NCBI GenBank assembly: GCA_910591455.2
Contig: OU342816.1
Location: forward strand, 9,278,638-9,342,637
DNA length: 64,000 nucleotides
From: Pholis gunnellus
Lineage: Eukaryota; Chordata; Actinopteri; Perciformes; Pholidae
Direction of reading: 5' to 3'
In this document: positions 22,626-35,673 of the stretch, piece after piece
Layout of the letters: every line of letters starts with the position of its first letter
Position numbering within the stretch: position 1 is the stretch's first letter
Notes under the pieces: generated by a model
Told to the model about the DNA's origin: nothing
Databases searched by the model: none
Seen by the model: the letters and a program-made list of their open reading frames with translations, nothing else
Translations under genes and position numbers: made by a program

Positions 22626-25600
22626 GTAAACACACACTCAGTAGCAAACTGTGCACACACACACACACACACACACACACGTACTGTAGCTATACGTGTG
22701 CTCCCCTCACACACTAAGGCCTTCTGCACATTCACGTGTGTCTCGTCATCTCCGAAATGATGGTAGCAACTTATTTTGAGTGTAGTTGCACCTATTACTC
22801 AATTGATCATTTAACACCTGGCGTTGCTTGGAGCTCTACTCTCACTGCATTTCCAGTATGTGTGGAACACATGCACGGCATTCCTCCCACCAAAACAGAC
22901 CAGGCATCCCCCCTCCCTCCCCACCTCACACCCTATCACTTTAACTGTGTTCATTCTTCTACGCTGTCGCGGAGACAGGTGCTCCCTCTATTTCTGTAGG
23001 ACCACAGCATATTAAAAAAGTGACCACACATGCATGTGCGCAGCTGTGCACTTGCGAAACGCACAAGTATGCACAAGCATGCACAAGCAATTGCTTATGG
23101 GACCAGTATTATTTCCTTTTTTTAATCTTCAATCAAATCTCAAAGGTCTACCCTACCTATGGTGCAAAGTAGTGTCTGTCAGGATGTTGTACTGTAGTGG
23201 GGCCAGGCACTGGGACAGCAGCTGCTATGCAATGGCAGAGTCAGGTTTCCCCTCTAATACTAACAGTGTCATTCTGCCTGATTCACTGTTCAGCTTTTAG
23301 AACACTGGCCTATATTTATAAGCAGTTAACACGTCCAGTCCTACTCCGCCCATCTCTGATCCCTCTTGTCTTTCTCTTAGGAAGTGAGATGAAGGGCTGT
23401 AGCAGGAACGGCACTCAAATCCCACTCGAAGCAGTGATTCACTGAACCCCATTCTCACATGGCAACATGTCCTCTTACTGAAATCACTTTTTCATTTCAT
23501 AATCATTCTTATTGGTGTACTTCATTGTACTAGCTTGCCTTTTCTTCTCACCTCAACCATCCATTTGTGTGGGTTCAGTTTAGTTTCACCTCGTTTTCCA
23601 AAATACGTGTTTTTGTTTAGTTGTGCGCTGGTTAATTTTATGATAAATCTTAAGGAACAAGTAACTGCACATGGCCGGCTTTAGTTGGTAGCAAGCTTAC
23701 ACGCTTTGTTTCAGTTGCAGTGGTTTGTTTCAAGAGCTGTTCAGGCACAATCTGACCCTACCCTCCAAGATCAAATTTTAGATATTCCCCGGACGATCGT
23801 GTTGTTGCCTCTTTGAACTTGTGTTTCTCAGCAGGGGGACTAAGACCGGTGCTCCATCTAGGGATCATCCTCTAGGGCTCTCATGACTTCATGCCAGGCA
23901 TAGTTATAACCCCACACGGTGTCAATCCTAAGCATTAGAACTGTATTTATTCCACATCATAATTGGCCCCATGGCTGTAGGCTGGCCCACTGATACTTCT
24001 GCTTTTAGAAGATTGCATCATCCTAGGATTCTCCACATGTGTTCCACGACTCCAGGGAGACATTACTGGCGAGGCAGAGGCTGGTGCAGACAACCTGTCT
24101 GTTCCTGTCTGTCTGTATGTCTGGCAGGCGGCTTGTCTGTCTGAATCCCTCTCTGTCCATACATCTGGCCTGTCTGTTCTTTCTGCCCACTGTGTTTGTC
24201 GGTTTGTATTCTTATCCTTCATGTCTGGCAGTGTGACAGCTCATTACTGTTGTACAGTAAAAGGACACGGCTCATTTATACGTGTAGCAATGTGTTGCAG
24301 TGGGGACATATAAGACGCCCCTATAGTGTTTCATTTTGGTCCAATTTAAGAGGCGAAAAAGCCACTGCCTGTTTGATCACCCCATCATTTGGACATGCAT
24401 TTGACAAAATAATCTCTCTTCCACGAGTTTAAAATCTCTGCAGGCTGATTATCAGTCTGAGTACTTTGATGGAAGAAAGAAAATCAGTCCAAAGACTATT
24501 GGTGGAGAGTAACTATGTTTACTAAAGTACAGTTTTGAGGTACTTTTACTTTACTTGAACTTTTGCTGCTTGAAACTTCTCCAGATTTATCTGACAGCTA
24601 GTTGCTTTACATATTAAGAGTTTATACAAAAGAATATTGATCATCTGATGCATCAGATGCATTGTTACAGATACGAATACTCACCATTAAATAAAGTGTT
24701 TAGCACAACCGGCAACAACATTAACATGCCCCTTACCCGTTTATACATCAAGAATAATTAGCTAATAATACTATATATATAATAAAATCATACTCTGAAA
24801 GGAATCATTCTGTATCATAAGTGATTTTAGTTGTGTTACTTTAAGTATATTTTCTTGCTAAAACTTCTTACTTAAATTAAAGTGCAGGACTTTCACTTGT
24901 AACAGAATGTTTTTACAGTTACAGTTTACTGCTACTTCTACTCAAGTAGAAGATCTGAATACTCCCCCCCCCCCTGCAGAAAACATACAGTATGCTTTGG
25001 AAAATAGTCAGCAGTAAAGCATACACAAATTGTCGAAATGTCAAACCAAAAAATAGTTGGTATCATTAAGAATATACAATATTGTGTTTTGGTATGTCAG
25101 TATATATCAACCATTAAACTGACTGTTCATATCTGAAAGTTGCATTGTGTTTCTATAGATGTACAAGATGTGGAGGACCTTCCTAAGACTTTCCCGGATC
25201 TTGAACAGCGACTGCAGGTATACGGTCCTACTGTACTCGTACATGCTGTGGCATCACATTGCTTTGAACACACACCTTGTTTTGTTGGCAGAGGCGCACA
25301 AGAGAGGATAGACGGAGCATTGAAGAGATGGCAATGATTTTAAATCCACAGTGCTGGTAAAGGATAGCATTGCGTGCCTTTTAAAGGAAAAGTCCAAATC
25401 TTGCCCTGTACTCTTATGCTCTTAGCTTTTTGCGTTTCGTGTCTCGCTGTTTGTTTGTTTTTATGGTTCTAATGGATAGTAAAATGCCAAATGATTTCCC
25501 TCTTTGATTTTGAATGTTTTTGCTGTGTAAATAATACCGTTGCTGTCATTATTGCTCTTTTCCTTTTACTGTATAACTATTTGACATCTAATGCCAGCCC

Positions 25601-28600
25601 AGAGAAATCCTTCATAATGAAATAAATCCTGAATTAAAGGTGACATAACCCTCTAAAAAGTGTGGTGTTGGAATGTTCCTCTAAAGCACTATTCTGTTGA
25701 AGGTAGAAACATAATATACATCAGGAGAAGCTTGGGTTAAGCTTATCAACCTTGTAAATCAATGTCTTCATCTGTATGCGCTCAATCTGCTATTAGTGTT
25801 GTCATTGAATTATCCTTCAACGAGTGCCAGAGCCAGGGTCACATAAAGTGCACGTTGGTTGAGAGTATCAAGTGAGAACAGCAGTAGCAGGCCAATGAAT
25901 GACAGCCTTCATGTACTGTACCACAGGCTAATAGAGGTATAGTTTCATTCCCATTTATCGTAGTTATCGTTAGTTAGTTTTTATAATCTATATTCATATT
26001 CAATTTATAGGACTAAAAACGTTTTTAATGACAGTAACTTAATTTGAACATGCAATATTCTTATCTGGCGTCCGACACATTGTAAGGCCTTCCATGGTGT
26101 GAAAAAAAAGAAGCATTCTTAGGTCTTATACAAGTAATATGGAGAAGTTCATTTAGGTCTCAATTGTTGTCCTCACATACAGCAATCTCTTGTTTCACCA
26201 GCAGTGATATCTAGAGCAAATTTCATGGACCTTCTTGGAAAGTGCTGTTTCAAATAACAGGTCCAGGTTTGTATATATTATAATCTCTTTTGTTTTGTCT
26301 AAACTAACATGGCATCTCTCTCTCTCACGTCCTGCAGCCAGTTCCCCCCTGTGGGTCTCTGAGAGACAGCGTCCAGGTGTACAAGGAGCACTGCAGGATG
26401 GCGAGAGAATTCCATCAGGTCAAACATGAGATCGCCGTGCTTGAGGACCGCAAGTGAGTCCCTGTTAATGTCTTTGCCTTTTTTTAAATGTAAAAAAACA
26501 TACAGGAGCTTGTAATGGGTGCTTTGGGAGCACATCTGATCAGGAGGATGCATGTTGAAATTACATTTGGTGTCACTGCTTGGGACCAGAACGGGAAACA
26601 AATCTAGTCTTTACTTACTCATAGCTTTGCCTGTAGACTTCTTGGCTTAATGAAATATTCACTTACTGGTACACTATTAGGTTATATTGATTCAAGGAGA
26701 ACAAATAAGAATGTGCTTTTATAATTATAATAATAATTTATTGCAATATCAGTGCAAGTTTGGAACATAAACTTAGACCATTATAAATTGCAACTCTTGT
26801 ACTGGAGGACCACAAGGCATTTTGGATGAAAATGTCCACCAGATGGCACATGTTTATAGCTTTCCTGCAGCATTTAGCACATAATCTACAGCGAGCCCTT
26901 TCCATAATGTGATATTTGAACAGTAATGCATGACTTTGATTTCAGACGTATTTCTTCACTATTATAATTCCTTTTAAATTAGAAACAAGATCAAGCGTGT
27001 GTGACGTATACAGGAATGAGTGTGAATGTGAAGGTTGCACTGTTTCTGGATCATATTTAGGAAAAAGTAACATCTTCACCGTGGCGAATATTACACCGCA
27101 GCCCTTGTCAGATGTAATTGAGTGAGACCTGCTGTATGCTATAATGCACATAGAGTATGTACACATTATGCTTGCACATAAACAGAGGTGTATAACACAC
27201 GCACACACACACACAGTGCACACTGTCCCCTGTGCCCTCAGCAGCTGTGGGTAGTTTTAGCAGTGGGATTTTCAAGGCCCTTTGCTGTTACCCTACCACC
27301 ACACCCACACACACACACACCCACACACACCATCACACACACAACCTACACCACTTGGCAGCTCCTAAATAGAGAACAGCATGGCAGACTCTGATGTGAT
27401 GAGTATGAGTATAGCCTTGAGTTTGGATAAGAACATGATGAGTCAGGCTGGTAGAAACTCTTGGTTCTCTTTTTTCACACTGTAGCTCATGCCAACATCC
27501 ACTGACACACACAAAGTTAGATTCACACTTAAAGTAAAGTTAGACACAACTATAGACAGGAGTGACGACAATACCAATTGTGCTTTTAGGCCGATACTGC
27601 AAATGCAATTAAGGTACAGTACGACTGATACAGATACTTCATTTTGAACATCGAATATATTTTTGTGGAAGAGTGAATATTTTTAGCTTTTGGTTATCGA
27701 CCATAGAGAGGCATGACGCAATGACAGTTTTGCTACTTCCCATATCACTACACAAAGATAGACAGGAGATTTTGAAAGGACGACAACAGGAACAACACTC
27801 TAACACACTGCAGAGGGATCTTCCAAAATTCACTTAGTCTACTTTTCATCAGTATCCAACAAGTACATACTGTAACACTGTATGGTGAACTTTAACCTGT
27901 TTAACGATCCATTTTTTTGCAGTTCGGTCAGTCCTGTATTACCAGTGAACAGAATCATGAGGTTAACAAAATGTTTATTTCTCGGTGTTGGTCAAAGTGG
28001 AATACATTATTTTTAGGCGACCCCTCCTCAGTGAGTATAGAAACATTGACCCAGACATTAATATTAGGCCTAATGTTGTTGAGCCTATCACTGGGAACCA
28101 TCGTGACAAAGAGATTACACAAGAAATTGTTTTGAAATTGTTTTAGTAAACAGCGGAAGGTATTTTTTTCAAATTTGAAAGTTGAAATCCTTTTTATTAA
28201 ATAAGAACATTTGTATCAGATTTGATCTGGCTTCTTTGGTTTTCCGGATGGAGTTTTTTTGGACTGAAAAAGATCTCTTCCTCTTTTTCAGGCTCCCTCT
28301 GTCACATACACATGCATATCCACACGGCATACATAGGACAGGTTTGAACTTGCTTCTGATAAAGAAAGGAGAAACTCAGCACTAAAGTAATGCATCTCAA
28401 TCACTGATCTTTAACTGCAAATCACACTGCGTTTTACTTGTTGTTCAAAATGTTTTTAAATTTTAGTTAACATTTTAGTGACAGTCATTTAACCCTAAAA
28501 CCAGTACAATTATGTACGATTATAAAATGGTGTATTAGAGAAGCCACATATCTGTGTGTTTTGCATGTGTTTCATAAAGTATTACAAAATAAAGTTATGC

Positions 28601-30293
28601 TTACCAACTCAGATGTAATTACCAGTTTTAGGGAAATAGCTGAAAATAGATTGTGGATGAGGAAATACACAGAGATAAGATAAGACGAAATAAACATCAG
28701 AGTTTCCAGTCAGCAGTTATGTCTATTTAAACCATTTCTGGTCGAACAGGAAATTAAAGTCTGAACATGATTTTTTAGACATTGAACAAGACCATTTCTA
28801 ATAAATAGTCCATTGTAATCGTCAGTTAATTATTCAGAAATGCTGAATTTGAATAATGCATCATTCTGGACTCAATAAGGTACATTTATCCATAGGAAAA
28901 TTACATATTGCACATATTAATTCTAAAGTGCCGGAGAAAGTTTTCACCATTATGGCGAACGTATCAAATGTGTGTGTACATTTAGCTCAAAGAAATGAAG
29001 TATTAGGCTTTTAAATCATTTGGGCTTATCTCAAACCAATAGTCATCTTCTGTCAAAAGGTTATGGCATAAAAGCGTCACAGACAGCCTATATTGTAGAA
29101 TAGAGACTCCTTTTCTTCTTTGTTGATGCTGCTGTTATGTGACTTGGCACTTACCAGCAGTAATACAACACTGACATTCACACACCCTCAAGCGTGAGGA
29201 CACGACAAGCATGTTGCGCACATACATTTCTGTGCCTGTGTGCTTACACTGCCTTTCAAAGTCCAAAGGCTGATCTCTTCCTAGAGTGTGAAATCACTGT
29301 TTGCCAGCCAAAGTGAGGTCAGCCTGTCTAAACCAGAGCTAGAGTCATTCAATTCGATTGACTTCATTGGGAAAGATAGTTGGGATGGTGAAATAATGTT
29401 AGTTTATGTCCTCAGCCCTCATGGACTTACAAGACACCACATATACAGTTGGAGTGGAGAAACATTTGTCAGAAAATAACATAACTTCTTACCATTATAT
29501 TGCAAACAAATAACTTAGTCTTCTTTACAGAGACCTTTGGTGAAATTCTGCTTCACATAAGGCTCTACACTGTAGCTTTTCATCATTAACCAATATGTTT
29601 ATGGCTTAGGTCTGTACTACTCAGTAGCACACCATCTTCTATTATACATAAGAATATGCATTGACCTCAGCATTATGAATATTATACTGATTTAGGCCAC
29701 CAGGCCATGGAATGTCATAATGACTTACTCCAGAGCAGTTAGCTTTGTTGCCCAACAGTAAGCAGTGTTTTTCTATTTCATAAGCTCAGCCGTTCCTGTA
29801 AGTTTGCATAATTTCCATGTTTATTTTGGTTTCTTTGGTCCCCCCCCCCCCCCCCCCCCCTTATATTTTAGAAACAAGACACAGCTGGAGAATCTAAATT
29901 GTTCGTTAGGTAGGTTATGAATGTTTCCGTGCCTCAAGCCAAGTGTACGCTGGGACAATGTCCAGCTTTTCACAACTAAAAAATATGAAGGGGGAAGAGA
30001 TATAAATTAAACAAATGACTCAACAGCAAATTAATAGTAGAATTAGAAGAAACTCTATACTGATTTATGCATTTTGATAAAGAACCATCATTTTCTTTCA
30101 CTCCTCTCTTAGGCGCAAGTTGCTGGCAGAGCTGGTGGAGGATGAGAAGGTTGCGACGGAGATCGCCCGTCTGGAGGAGGAGTTTTGTCGTCTAACGGAG
30201 GAGAACCGCGCCTTGATGACCGTCCACGACGAGCGCGCTCAGCAGCTGGAGAGGCTCTGCTTGACCAATCAAACGAGGCAGGACTCCTCGTGA
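22550..30293 (+). CDS. map3k7cl: MAP3K7 C-terminal-like coiled-coil protein (gene-level entry, spliced)
   Basis: Coding exons 22550-22625, 25159-25217, 26338-26453 and 30113-30293 join in frame to 143 residues; the human protein has 142. The start M-I-T-S-T-R-R-V and the R-I-A-F-S-L-D-D-T-S-D stretch align with human M-I-S-T-A-R-V...R-I-A-F-S-L-N-D-A-S-D. F-P-D-L-E-Q-R-L-Q and P-P-C also match. The start is fixed by an in-frame TAA directly before the ATG. Residues about 55-135 form a charged heptad-rich coiled coil like the TAB2/3-binding end of TAK1; there is no kinase domain. The cellular role is poorly known. It lies directly upstream of bach1 on the same strand, as in human. Confidence 0.94.
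22626..25158 (+). other. map3k7cl intron 1
   Basis: Carries a (CA)n microsatellite at 22653-22680 and an interspersed repeat at 24500-24975. No further exon is seen. Confidence 0.8.
24500..24975. repeat. Interspersed repeat (fish 'ACTTTTACTT' element)
   Basis: Recognised from GTACTTTTACTTTACTTGAA, ATTTATCTGACAGCTAGTTGC, TTAAAGTGCAGGACTTTCAC and TACTCAAGTAGAAGATCTGA, all interior or end words of a very common percomorph element. An 18-bp perfect palindrome (24642-24659) lies inside. The end is replaced by an 11-C run. Confidence 0.65.
25159..25217 (+). CDS. map3k7cl: map3k7cl coding exon 2
   Basis: 59 bp. With one base from exon 1 it encodes D-V-Q-D-V-E-D-L-P-K-T-F-P-D-L-E-Q-R-L-Q. The acceptor is TTCTATAG and the donor GTATAC. 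It aligns with human F-P-E-L-D-Q-Q-L-Q. Confidence 0.9.
25218..26337 (+). other. map3k7cl intron 2
   Basis: Only AT-rich intron sequence is seen; no exon or repeat recognised. Confidence 0.75.
26338..26453 (+). CDS. map3k7cl: map3k7cl coding exon 3
   Basis: Encodes P-V-P-P-C-G-S...V-Y-K-E-H-C-R-M-A-R-E-F-H-Q-V-K-H-E-I-A-V-L-E-D-R-(K), matching human P-L-P-P-C...V-F-K-Q-H-C...E-V-K-K-E-I. The acceptor is TCCTGCAG and the donor GTGAGT. Confidence 0.93.
26836..26847 (+). promoter_or_regulatory. CTCF-like core CCACCAGATGGC
   Basis: Matches every position of the degenerate CTCF core CCASYAGRKGGC on the + strand, and the next bases (AC) also fit. It lies in map3k7cl intron 3. Motif match only. 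Confidence 0.4.
29840..29860 (+). repeat. Homopolymer, 21 consecutive C
   Basis: An uninterrupted C run in map3k7cl intron 3, G-rich on the other strand. Its length in any assembly is unreliable. Confidence 0.9.
30113..30293 (+). CDS. map3k7cl: map3k7cl coding exon 4 (terminal)
   Basis: Encodes the coiled coil R-K-L-L-A-E-L-V-E-D-E-K...L-E-E-E-F-C-R-L-T-E-E-N-R-A-L and ends at TGA 30291-30293. Human has L-T-E-E-N-R-T-L at the same place. The acceptor is CTCTCTTAG. Confidence 0.93.
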
Positions 30294-31010
30294 CCTCTGA
30301 CCTCTGCAGAACCTGAGGCCTCCAGAAACCCAGCCGACGCCAGGCCCGGACACCATGCAGAAATAAAAGCACAGCCTAGTGTTCATTCTTCATAACAACA
30401 GTCAGTGAATCAGCTACAGAAAGGCATTGTGTTTATTCATGTCTGAGTCATTTGCTTGAACCACAGACTTACTGTCATCATCTGTGTGAAGCTGTTTTAG
30501 GGATTCTACCAAGCCATGACACAAGGCCACCTTTCTGGGTTTTGCTATTACGTGATCTTGCAGAACCTCCCTGGTCGCCATTGCAATACCTCAGCTGCCA
30601 TGAATGACCAGATATTCTGATATCTGTCTCAGGTCCTGTAGAGACTCAGATCTTTTACCTGAGGTCTGTGGAGGGAGCCAAAGGTGGTATGATGTGGTCC
30701 AAATGTTGTATTTTGAGGAGTGTTTCCCCTCCCTCTTCCTCTCTCCCACCCCGTCACTTGTCCGTCAAGTTCCTGTTATGATAAAAAGGAAATGAGACAA
30801 ATGTTTAACAGAGTGTCAGGGATCGGGGAAATTATAGTAATTTGTGAGGAACAGCAAAAGAAGAAGGGTGATTATCTATTTCACAATGCCTGCTGCGACA
30901 CAACACTGTATGAGTTGTACATTTTTTGATGTAGCGTGTCTCACACACCTGTAGAAGGGGAGGTATACAACAAGATAAACTGTTGCTTATCGTCCTCGTC
31001 TGTTAATAAA
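30294..31010 (+). other. map3k7cl 3' UTR with poly(A) signals
   Basis: AATAAA occurs at 30362-30367, very close to the stop, and again at 31005-31010. Either could end the transcript; the exact site is not determinable here. Confidence 0.55.
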
Positions 31011-31410
31011 ATGCATTTTAATTTAACACTAGCATCAGTTCCTTAGTTTCATTTCTCCCCATGCTTTTGTGTTTGTGCTGGCTTTATGGCCATATTGTGG
31101 TGCTTACATGGAAAAGGGAACTAGATTTTTTTTTTTTTTTCACGAGGAGATTAGCTCAGTCTGGAATTCTGAAACAGTCACCTGATTGGCCAGTTTGACA
31201 CTGGCAGCCTTCCCTCTTCCTCCTTCAAATCATGAGACATTGACGACTGTGTTTTGTGGAAACGCTTCGTCCACTTTGAAGGTGTGTTTTTCCTTTTATA
31301 GAAAAATAGCTTGAAAGTTTATCATGAAACACATTTTCTGGCAGCGTTCCTGTGCCTCTATAGTCATCTTTATCGTAGTACCACAGATATTTAATACATG
31401 GCCCAAACTG

Positions 31411-31411
<1 letters not shown>

Positions 31412-31456
<45 letters not shown>
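31412..31456 (+). repeat. (CT)n microsatellite
   Basis: A pure CT run of about 45 bp upstream of bach1. Confidence 0.95.
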
Positions 31457-31458
<2 letters not shown>

Positions 31459-31868
31459 ATACACAAACACACTACAAAGGAAACTTGAAATGAAAAAACA
31501 ATGATATGCTGCCACCTGTAAAAAACAAAAACAAGATATGAGTCCTACTGAGAAATTTTCATCTTCAAATTATCATAATGGCCTCAATCGTCTTGCAACA
31601 AGTTACATTTTTCTTTGCACAACTTGTTCTCAAAATGCACTCCGTGCAATTAGTCAAGTAAAGTCCAGACAACTCTAAAGACACGGACAATAGATAGCAT
31701 CCTGTTGGGTTTATATTCCCAACCATCATCTTAATCCCTGAATTGTGTTTCGGGGGAAAATCTACAAAGGAATTTTCTGGGAAAAGCCTGTTAGTTTACC
31801 AGACAAATTCAAGGGTGGGATTGTGGACGGGAAAAACTGCTTGCTCATCCTATATCAGCAGGAGTCTA

Positions 31869-31877
31869 TGAGTCAGC
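31869..31877 (+). promoter_or_regulatory. MARE half-site TGAGTCAGC upstream of bach1
   Basis: TGAGTCAGC is the right half of the T-MARE TGCTGAGTCAGCA, and its reverse complement GCTGACTCA fits NRF2/small-Maf sites. It lies 438 bp before the bach1 ATG. BACH1 and NRF2 compete for such sites, so auto- or NRF2 regulation is plausible but inferred. Confidence 0.4.
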
Positions 31878-32032
31878 GCTCCTGTTACACCCAGAGTTGT
31901 TGCAACACTCTCACACACACACACACACACACACACACCGACACAGACACTGACACACACAAACACCCACACACACTCTCACTCCCTCTATCTCTCCCTC
32001 CCTCTCACATACTCACACACAAGCCATATGAC

Positions 32033-32039
32033 TGAGTCA
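32033..32039 (+). promoter_or_regulatory. AP-1 site TGAGTCA upstream of bach1
   Basis: A consensus AP-1/TRE core, 276 bp before the bach1 ATG and 156 bp after the MARE half-site. Confidence 0.35.
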
Positions 32040-32314
32040 AGCTCAGTTTTTAGTTTGTACCAGAGTTGAGATAAGGCTTTCTGGGAAACGTAGCCTGGTT
32101 GGACGGCATTCCATTTAGAAATAGCCATGCGTGCTCAGCAGCTGGGACTTTCTTTAACGCTCTAAGAAACGTGGATATATAAAGTCAGCCTTGTAAGGTA
32201 GGCATGTTTTTGTTGTTATTTCAATGTGTAACTTTTTAAGTATGTATAACTTAATGTTACCTACAAGTTTGTGTGTGCGTGTGTCTATGTTTATGTGTTT
32301 GTGCTTACATTTAG

Positions 32315-32563
32315 ATGTCCCTGATGGCCACATCTGCCCCCCGGTCATCTGTGTTTACATTTGAGTCTACAGTGCATTCCTCCCATGTGCTGCGCTGCCT
32401 GGACGAGCAGCGTCGCCGAGACACAATGTGTGATGTTACCGTGGTTGTGGAGGGTCAGAGTTTCAGAGCCCACCGCTCAATTCTCGCTTCCTGCAGCGAG
32501 TACTTCACGCAGAGAATCTCCTCCCTCACACAGCACGGAGCGGTCATCACTCTGCCACAAGAG
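32315..32563 (+). CDS. bach1: bach1 coding exon 1: first half of BTB
   Basis: 83 codons, ATG at 32315 directly after an acceptor (TTACATTTAG). It encodes S-S-V-F-T-F-E-S-T-V-H-S and the BTB core through V-I-T-L-P-Q-E. The donor is GTGAGA. Confidence 0.95.
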
Positions 32564-34610
32564 GTGAGATGTGACCTCGCATTGCCGTACAAAGGTAGAA
32601 AGTAGACACACACAAGCCGTGCTGCCCAACAATGGGTCAAAATGAAGTGAGAAAAATGACTGAAAGGTTGACGCTACAGCTGTATGAGAGTTATTTGATG
32701 GTATCATTTTGTTATGCTGTTTAGTCGAAAATCTCTTTTTATTTTTTTATCATACCAGATTGGTTAATAAAAAAGGCTTTATTTTGTTAAACATTTGTGA
32801 TCATTTCCTTGGCCTACAGTATTAGATGTTTGATTATCTGACAGAAAATATTACAGAATTACCGATTGCAATCCTTGAGAATTAACTTGAGCATATAAAG
32901 TGCTCATTCATGTCACTTGTCCTTTTTTTCCAGGTGTCTGCTGCTGGTTTTGAACCCTTGCTGAAGTTTGCCTACACATCCAAACTTCATTTTGAGAAAG
33001 ACGATGTCTTAGACATACGTAACTCCGCCTCCATTCTTGGTTTCAGAGACCTAGACAAGGCATGCTTTGATTTCCTCCTCCCTAAGTTCTTCTCCAGCAG
33101 CAAGAGCCCTGCCCCTGTTCCGAGAAAGACCTGTTGTAAGAAGAAATGCAAGAGGCGATTGTCAAAGGAAGACTGTGCCACTGACTCTGTTGATGTGTTG
33201 TTGGATGAGAAAGAAGTAAAACCAGTTGCTGACTCACCAACTCAGCAGGAAGTGGCTTGGCACTGTAACAAATCAGTGAACAGCAAAATGGGAAGTCAGA
33301 ACAGTGCAGGCACTCTTACACCTGTAGCTGAAGGGACAAATGGCCGTTTTATGCAGTGTCCTAAGTATCGCAAGTTCCAGCTGGCCTGTAGTAAGGAAAC
33401 TTGTGTCACAGAGAAAAGTCTGAACAATCCCGTAACGGTAATCAAGAATGACTTTGATCTCCCCTGCTCGCCCTGCTCCAGCAGTGTGAACAGCAAGAAT
33501 GACGTTGAATTCCCTGGTAATTCAACCTCTATTTCCGCCAGGCAGAGCAAGAGAGGGGCTGATGAGCCGTGGAAAACTGAAATGCATGACAAGAAAAAAG
33601 GGGACGGTAGGGGAGGGGAGGTTGATATGATTGAGAAAGACACAAATGAAAGGCAGAGAAAATGGAATAAGAAGGAAAGAGAGATGGAAAAGGAGGAAGA
33701 CATCAGCTCTACAGACAGATCCAGTGTCAAGGTAGTCTCGTCAGGGCGGAGCACAGTGCTGAGCGAGAGGTCACCAGGGTTAATGTTGCACCATTGCCCC
33801 CTGACGACCTTTGCCGAGAGCCCTGCAATCACTCGGTCACCGGGGCACAAAAGGTCCGTCATGGACAGTACAGAGGGCAAGAAAACAAGGGACTCTGGTG
33901 CACTAGCGCCAGGGTCCATTCATCAAAAGGCAGATGATGAGATAGATTCTGGCTGGCAAGAAAGACGACAAACTGGCAGCATGGAGAGAGCGGCCCTGTC
34001 GGTAAATAATGCCAGAGACAGGAGCGCCGTGGAAAGGGTGGTGGCCGAGCACCTGGCCAAGCAGCTGGGCTCTGACATGAGCTTATCTCAGCTGAATTTC
34101 CAGGACCCTGATGCAGGAAGTTCCTCTGATACAGGGAGCGGACGGGTACAGAGCACATCTTTAGAGTGGCTGAAAGTCCATAACCTCAGCTCCACAAGCA
34201 CAAGTTGTCCCTTTTACCAGGAGCTGGACCAAAGGAAATGTTTATGGAAGGGAGCAGAGCTGTCTGAGTGCGAGGGGGCATCGCAGTCGGGTGTGTCATC
34301 CCTCAACTCAGGGGACGATGGAGACTCAGAGACGGAAACAGAAGGAGACAGTGAGTCCTACACAAGAGAGAGGGCCAGACAGGTGAGCAGCTAAAGCACA
34401 AAACAAGCCTGCTAAGGCCCTGCACATCTGTTTTGTTCGTTGCTACGTCTGTCCTGCTGCCACCTAACTGTGAAGTTCATGTGCTGAAATGAATCTGGGT
34501 CAAAAAGGGTCAGCAAGCTCACACTACCTGTAGATTACCTTTCATGATGTTTGTTCAGAATCCCTTCAGTGCCAAGTTAATTATTCACCGAGTAGAAATG
34601 ATGACAATGT

Positions 34611-34653
<43 letters not shown>

Positions 34654-35604
34654 TGTGTGTTGCGCCAGTGTGCATGTGTCTTGCTAATTAGTTCAGAGTC
34701 CAGTTCATCTGAAATTGACAGCTCAGCCCGATGAGTTAACAACAACTCAAACAACAGGTTTGAGGAACGTCTCGTGTTACTGTTCAGAAGGTGTGAACAG
34801 TGCAGTGAGTGTGCAGACAAAGCGAAGGTCATTTCAGAGGAAAAACCGTGCTTTTATTTACTCTAGATAAAACCTTACACGATTGCTCCAGTAAACCAGT
34901 GAGTGTACATTTCCTGTCACACATTAGCAGCAGCAATAAGCCAGCACCCAACCTCTGCTTTTAAAAGGCAACTCCTCTTAGAGTCAGAGTTAATTATTAA
35001 CAGCTTGGTAAAAATATAACTTAGTGTCTGAATTGCAAATCCATTTTGACTTTTGCCTCACTTAACTGTGAGGCAAAACACAAAATGTTGTTTTGATAAT
35101 TTAATATTTTTTTATTTTGTGTGAAAAAAAGATTCTATAGCAACTACCAACAACACAGAACACACCATTTTGTTCTCACAATTACTTTGTTTGTTCTACT
35201 GTCTGCAAATTACTTACATTGATGCTCTTTGGTAACTCGGAATAGCTACTGTTAGCTACCAGGGAAGACAAAAGCACTATCCTCCTCCTGTTTTGGATGT
35301 GCAGTGGGTGACGCACTTCCTTTGGTCTGGAGAGATGGTACCCGGTGGCAGACAGAATTTCTTAGTAAAAGCGAAGCTTATAGGGAACAAATGTAAATGC
35401 TGATGGTGTCGTTTTTCTATTGTCATTACATTGTGCAATCAATATTCATAATGATGAGTTATGCAAAAAGATGTGTCGATTAACACTTTCATGCATTGAC
35501 TGCTGTCTTATTAAGAATAGTTCAAATGTCTTTGTTCTCATCTATATTTCTTATCATGTTCAGACAAGCAAATTAAACTTGTCTCTACAAGCCTGTTGAT
35601 TTAA

Positions 35605-35673
<69 letters not shown>

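Larger units (their letters stand above)
26454..30112 (+). other. map3k7cl intron 3
   Basis: Contains a CTCF-like motif (26836-26847), two (CA)n stretches (about 27197-27216 and 27301-27347) and a 21-C homopolymer (29840-29860). No gene is seen. Confidence 0.75.
31011..32314. other. Intergenic and bach1 5' region
   Basis: Contains a (CT)n microsatellite (31412-31456), a (CA)n tract (31914-31938), and two AP-1/MARE-type motifs (31869-31877 and 32033-32039). TTTAG at 32310-32314 directly before the bach1 ATG is an acceptor, so at least one noncoding 5' exon must lie upstream; its position was not found. Confidence 0.6.

Noticed and set aside
33296..33919. 207-codon open frame antisense to bach1
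   Set aside because: A mirror of the bach1 coding exon; serine/leucine-rich product without similarity.
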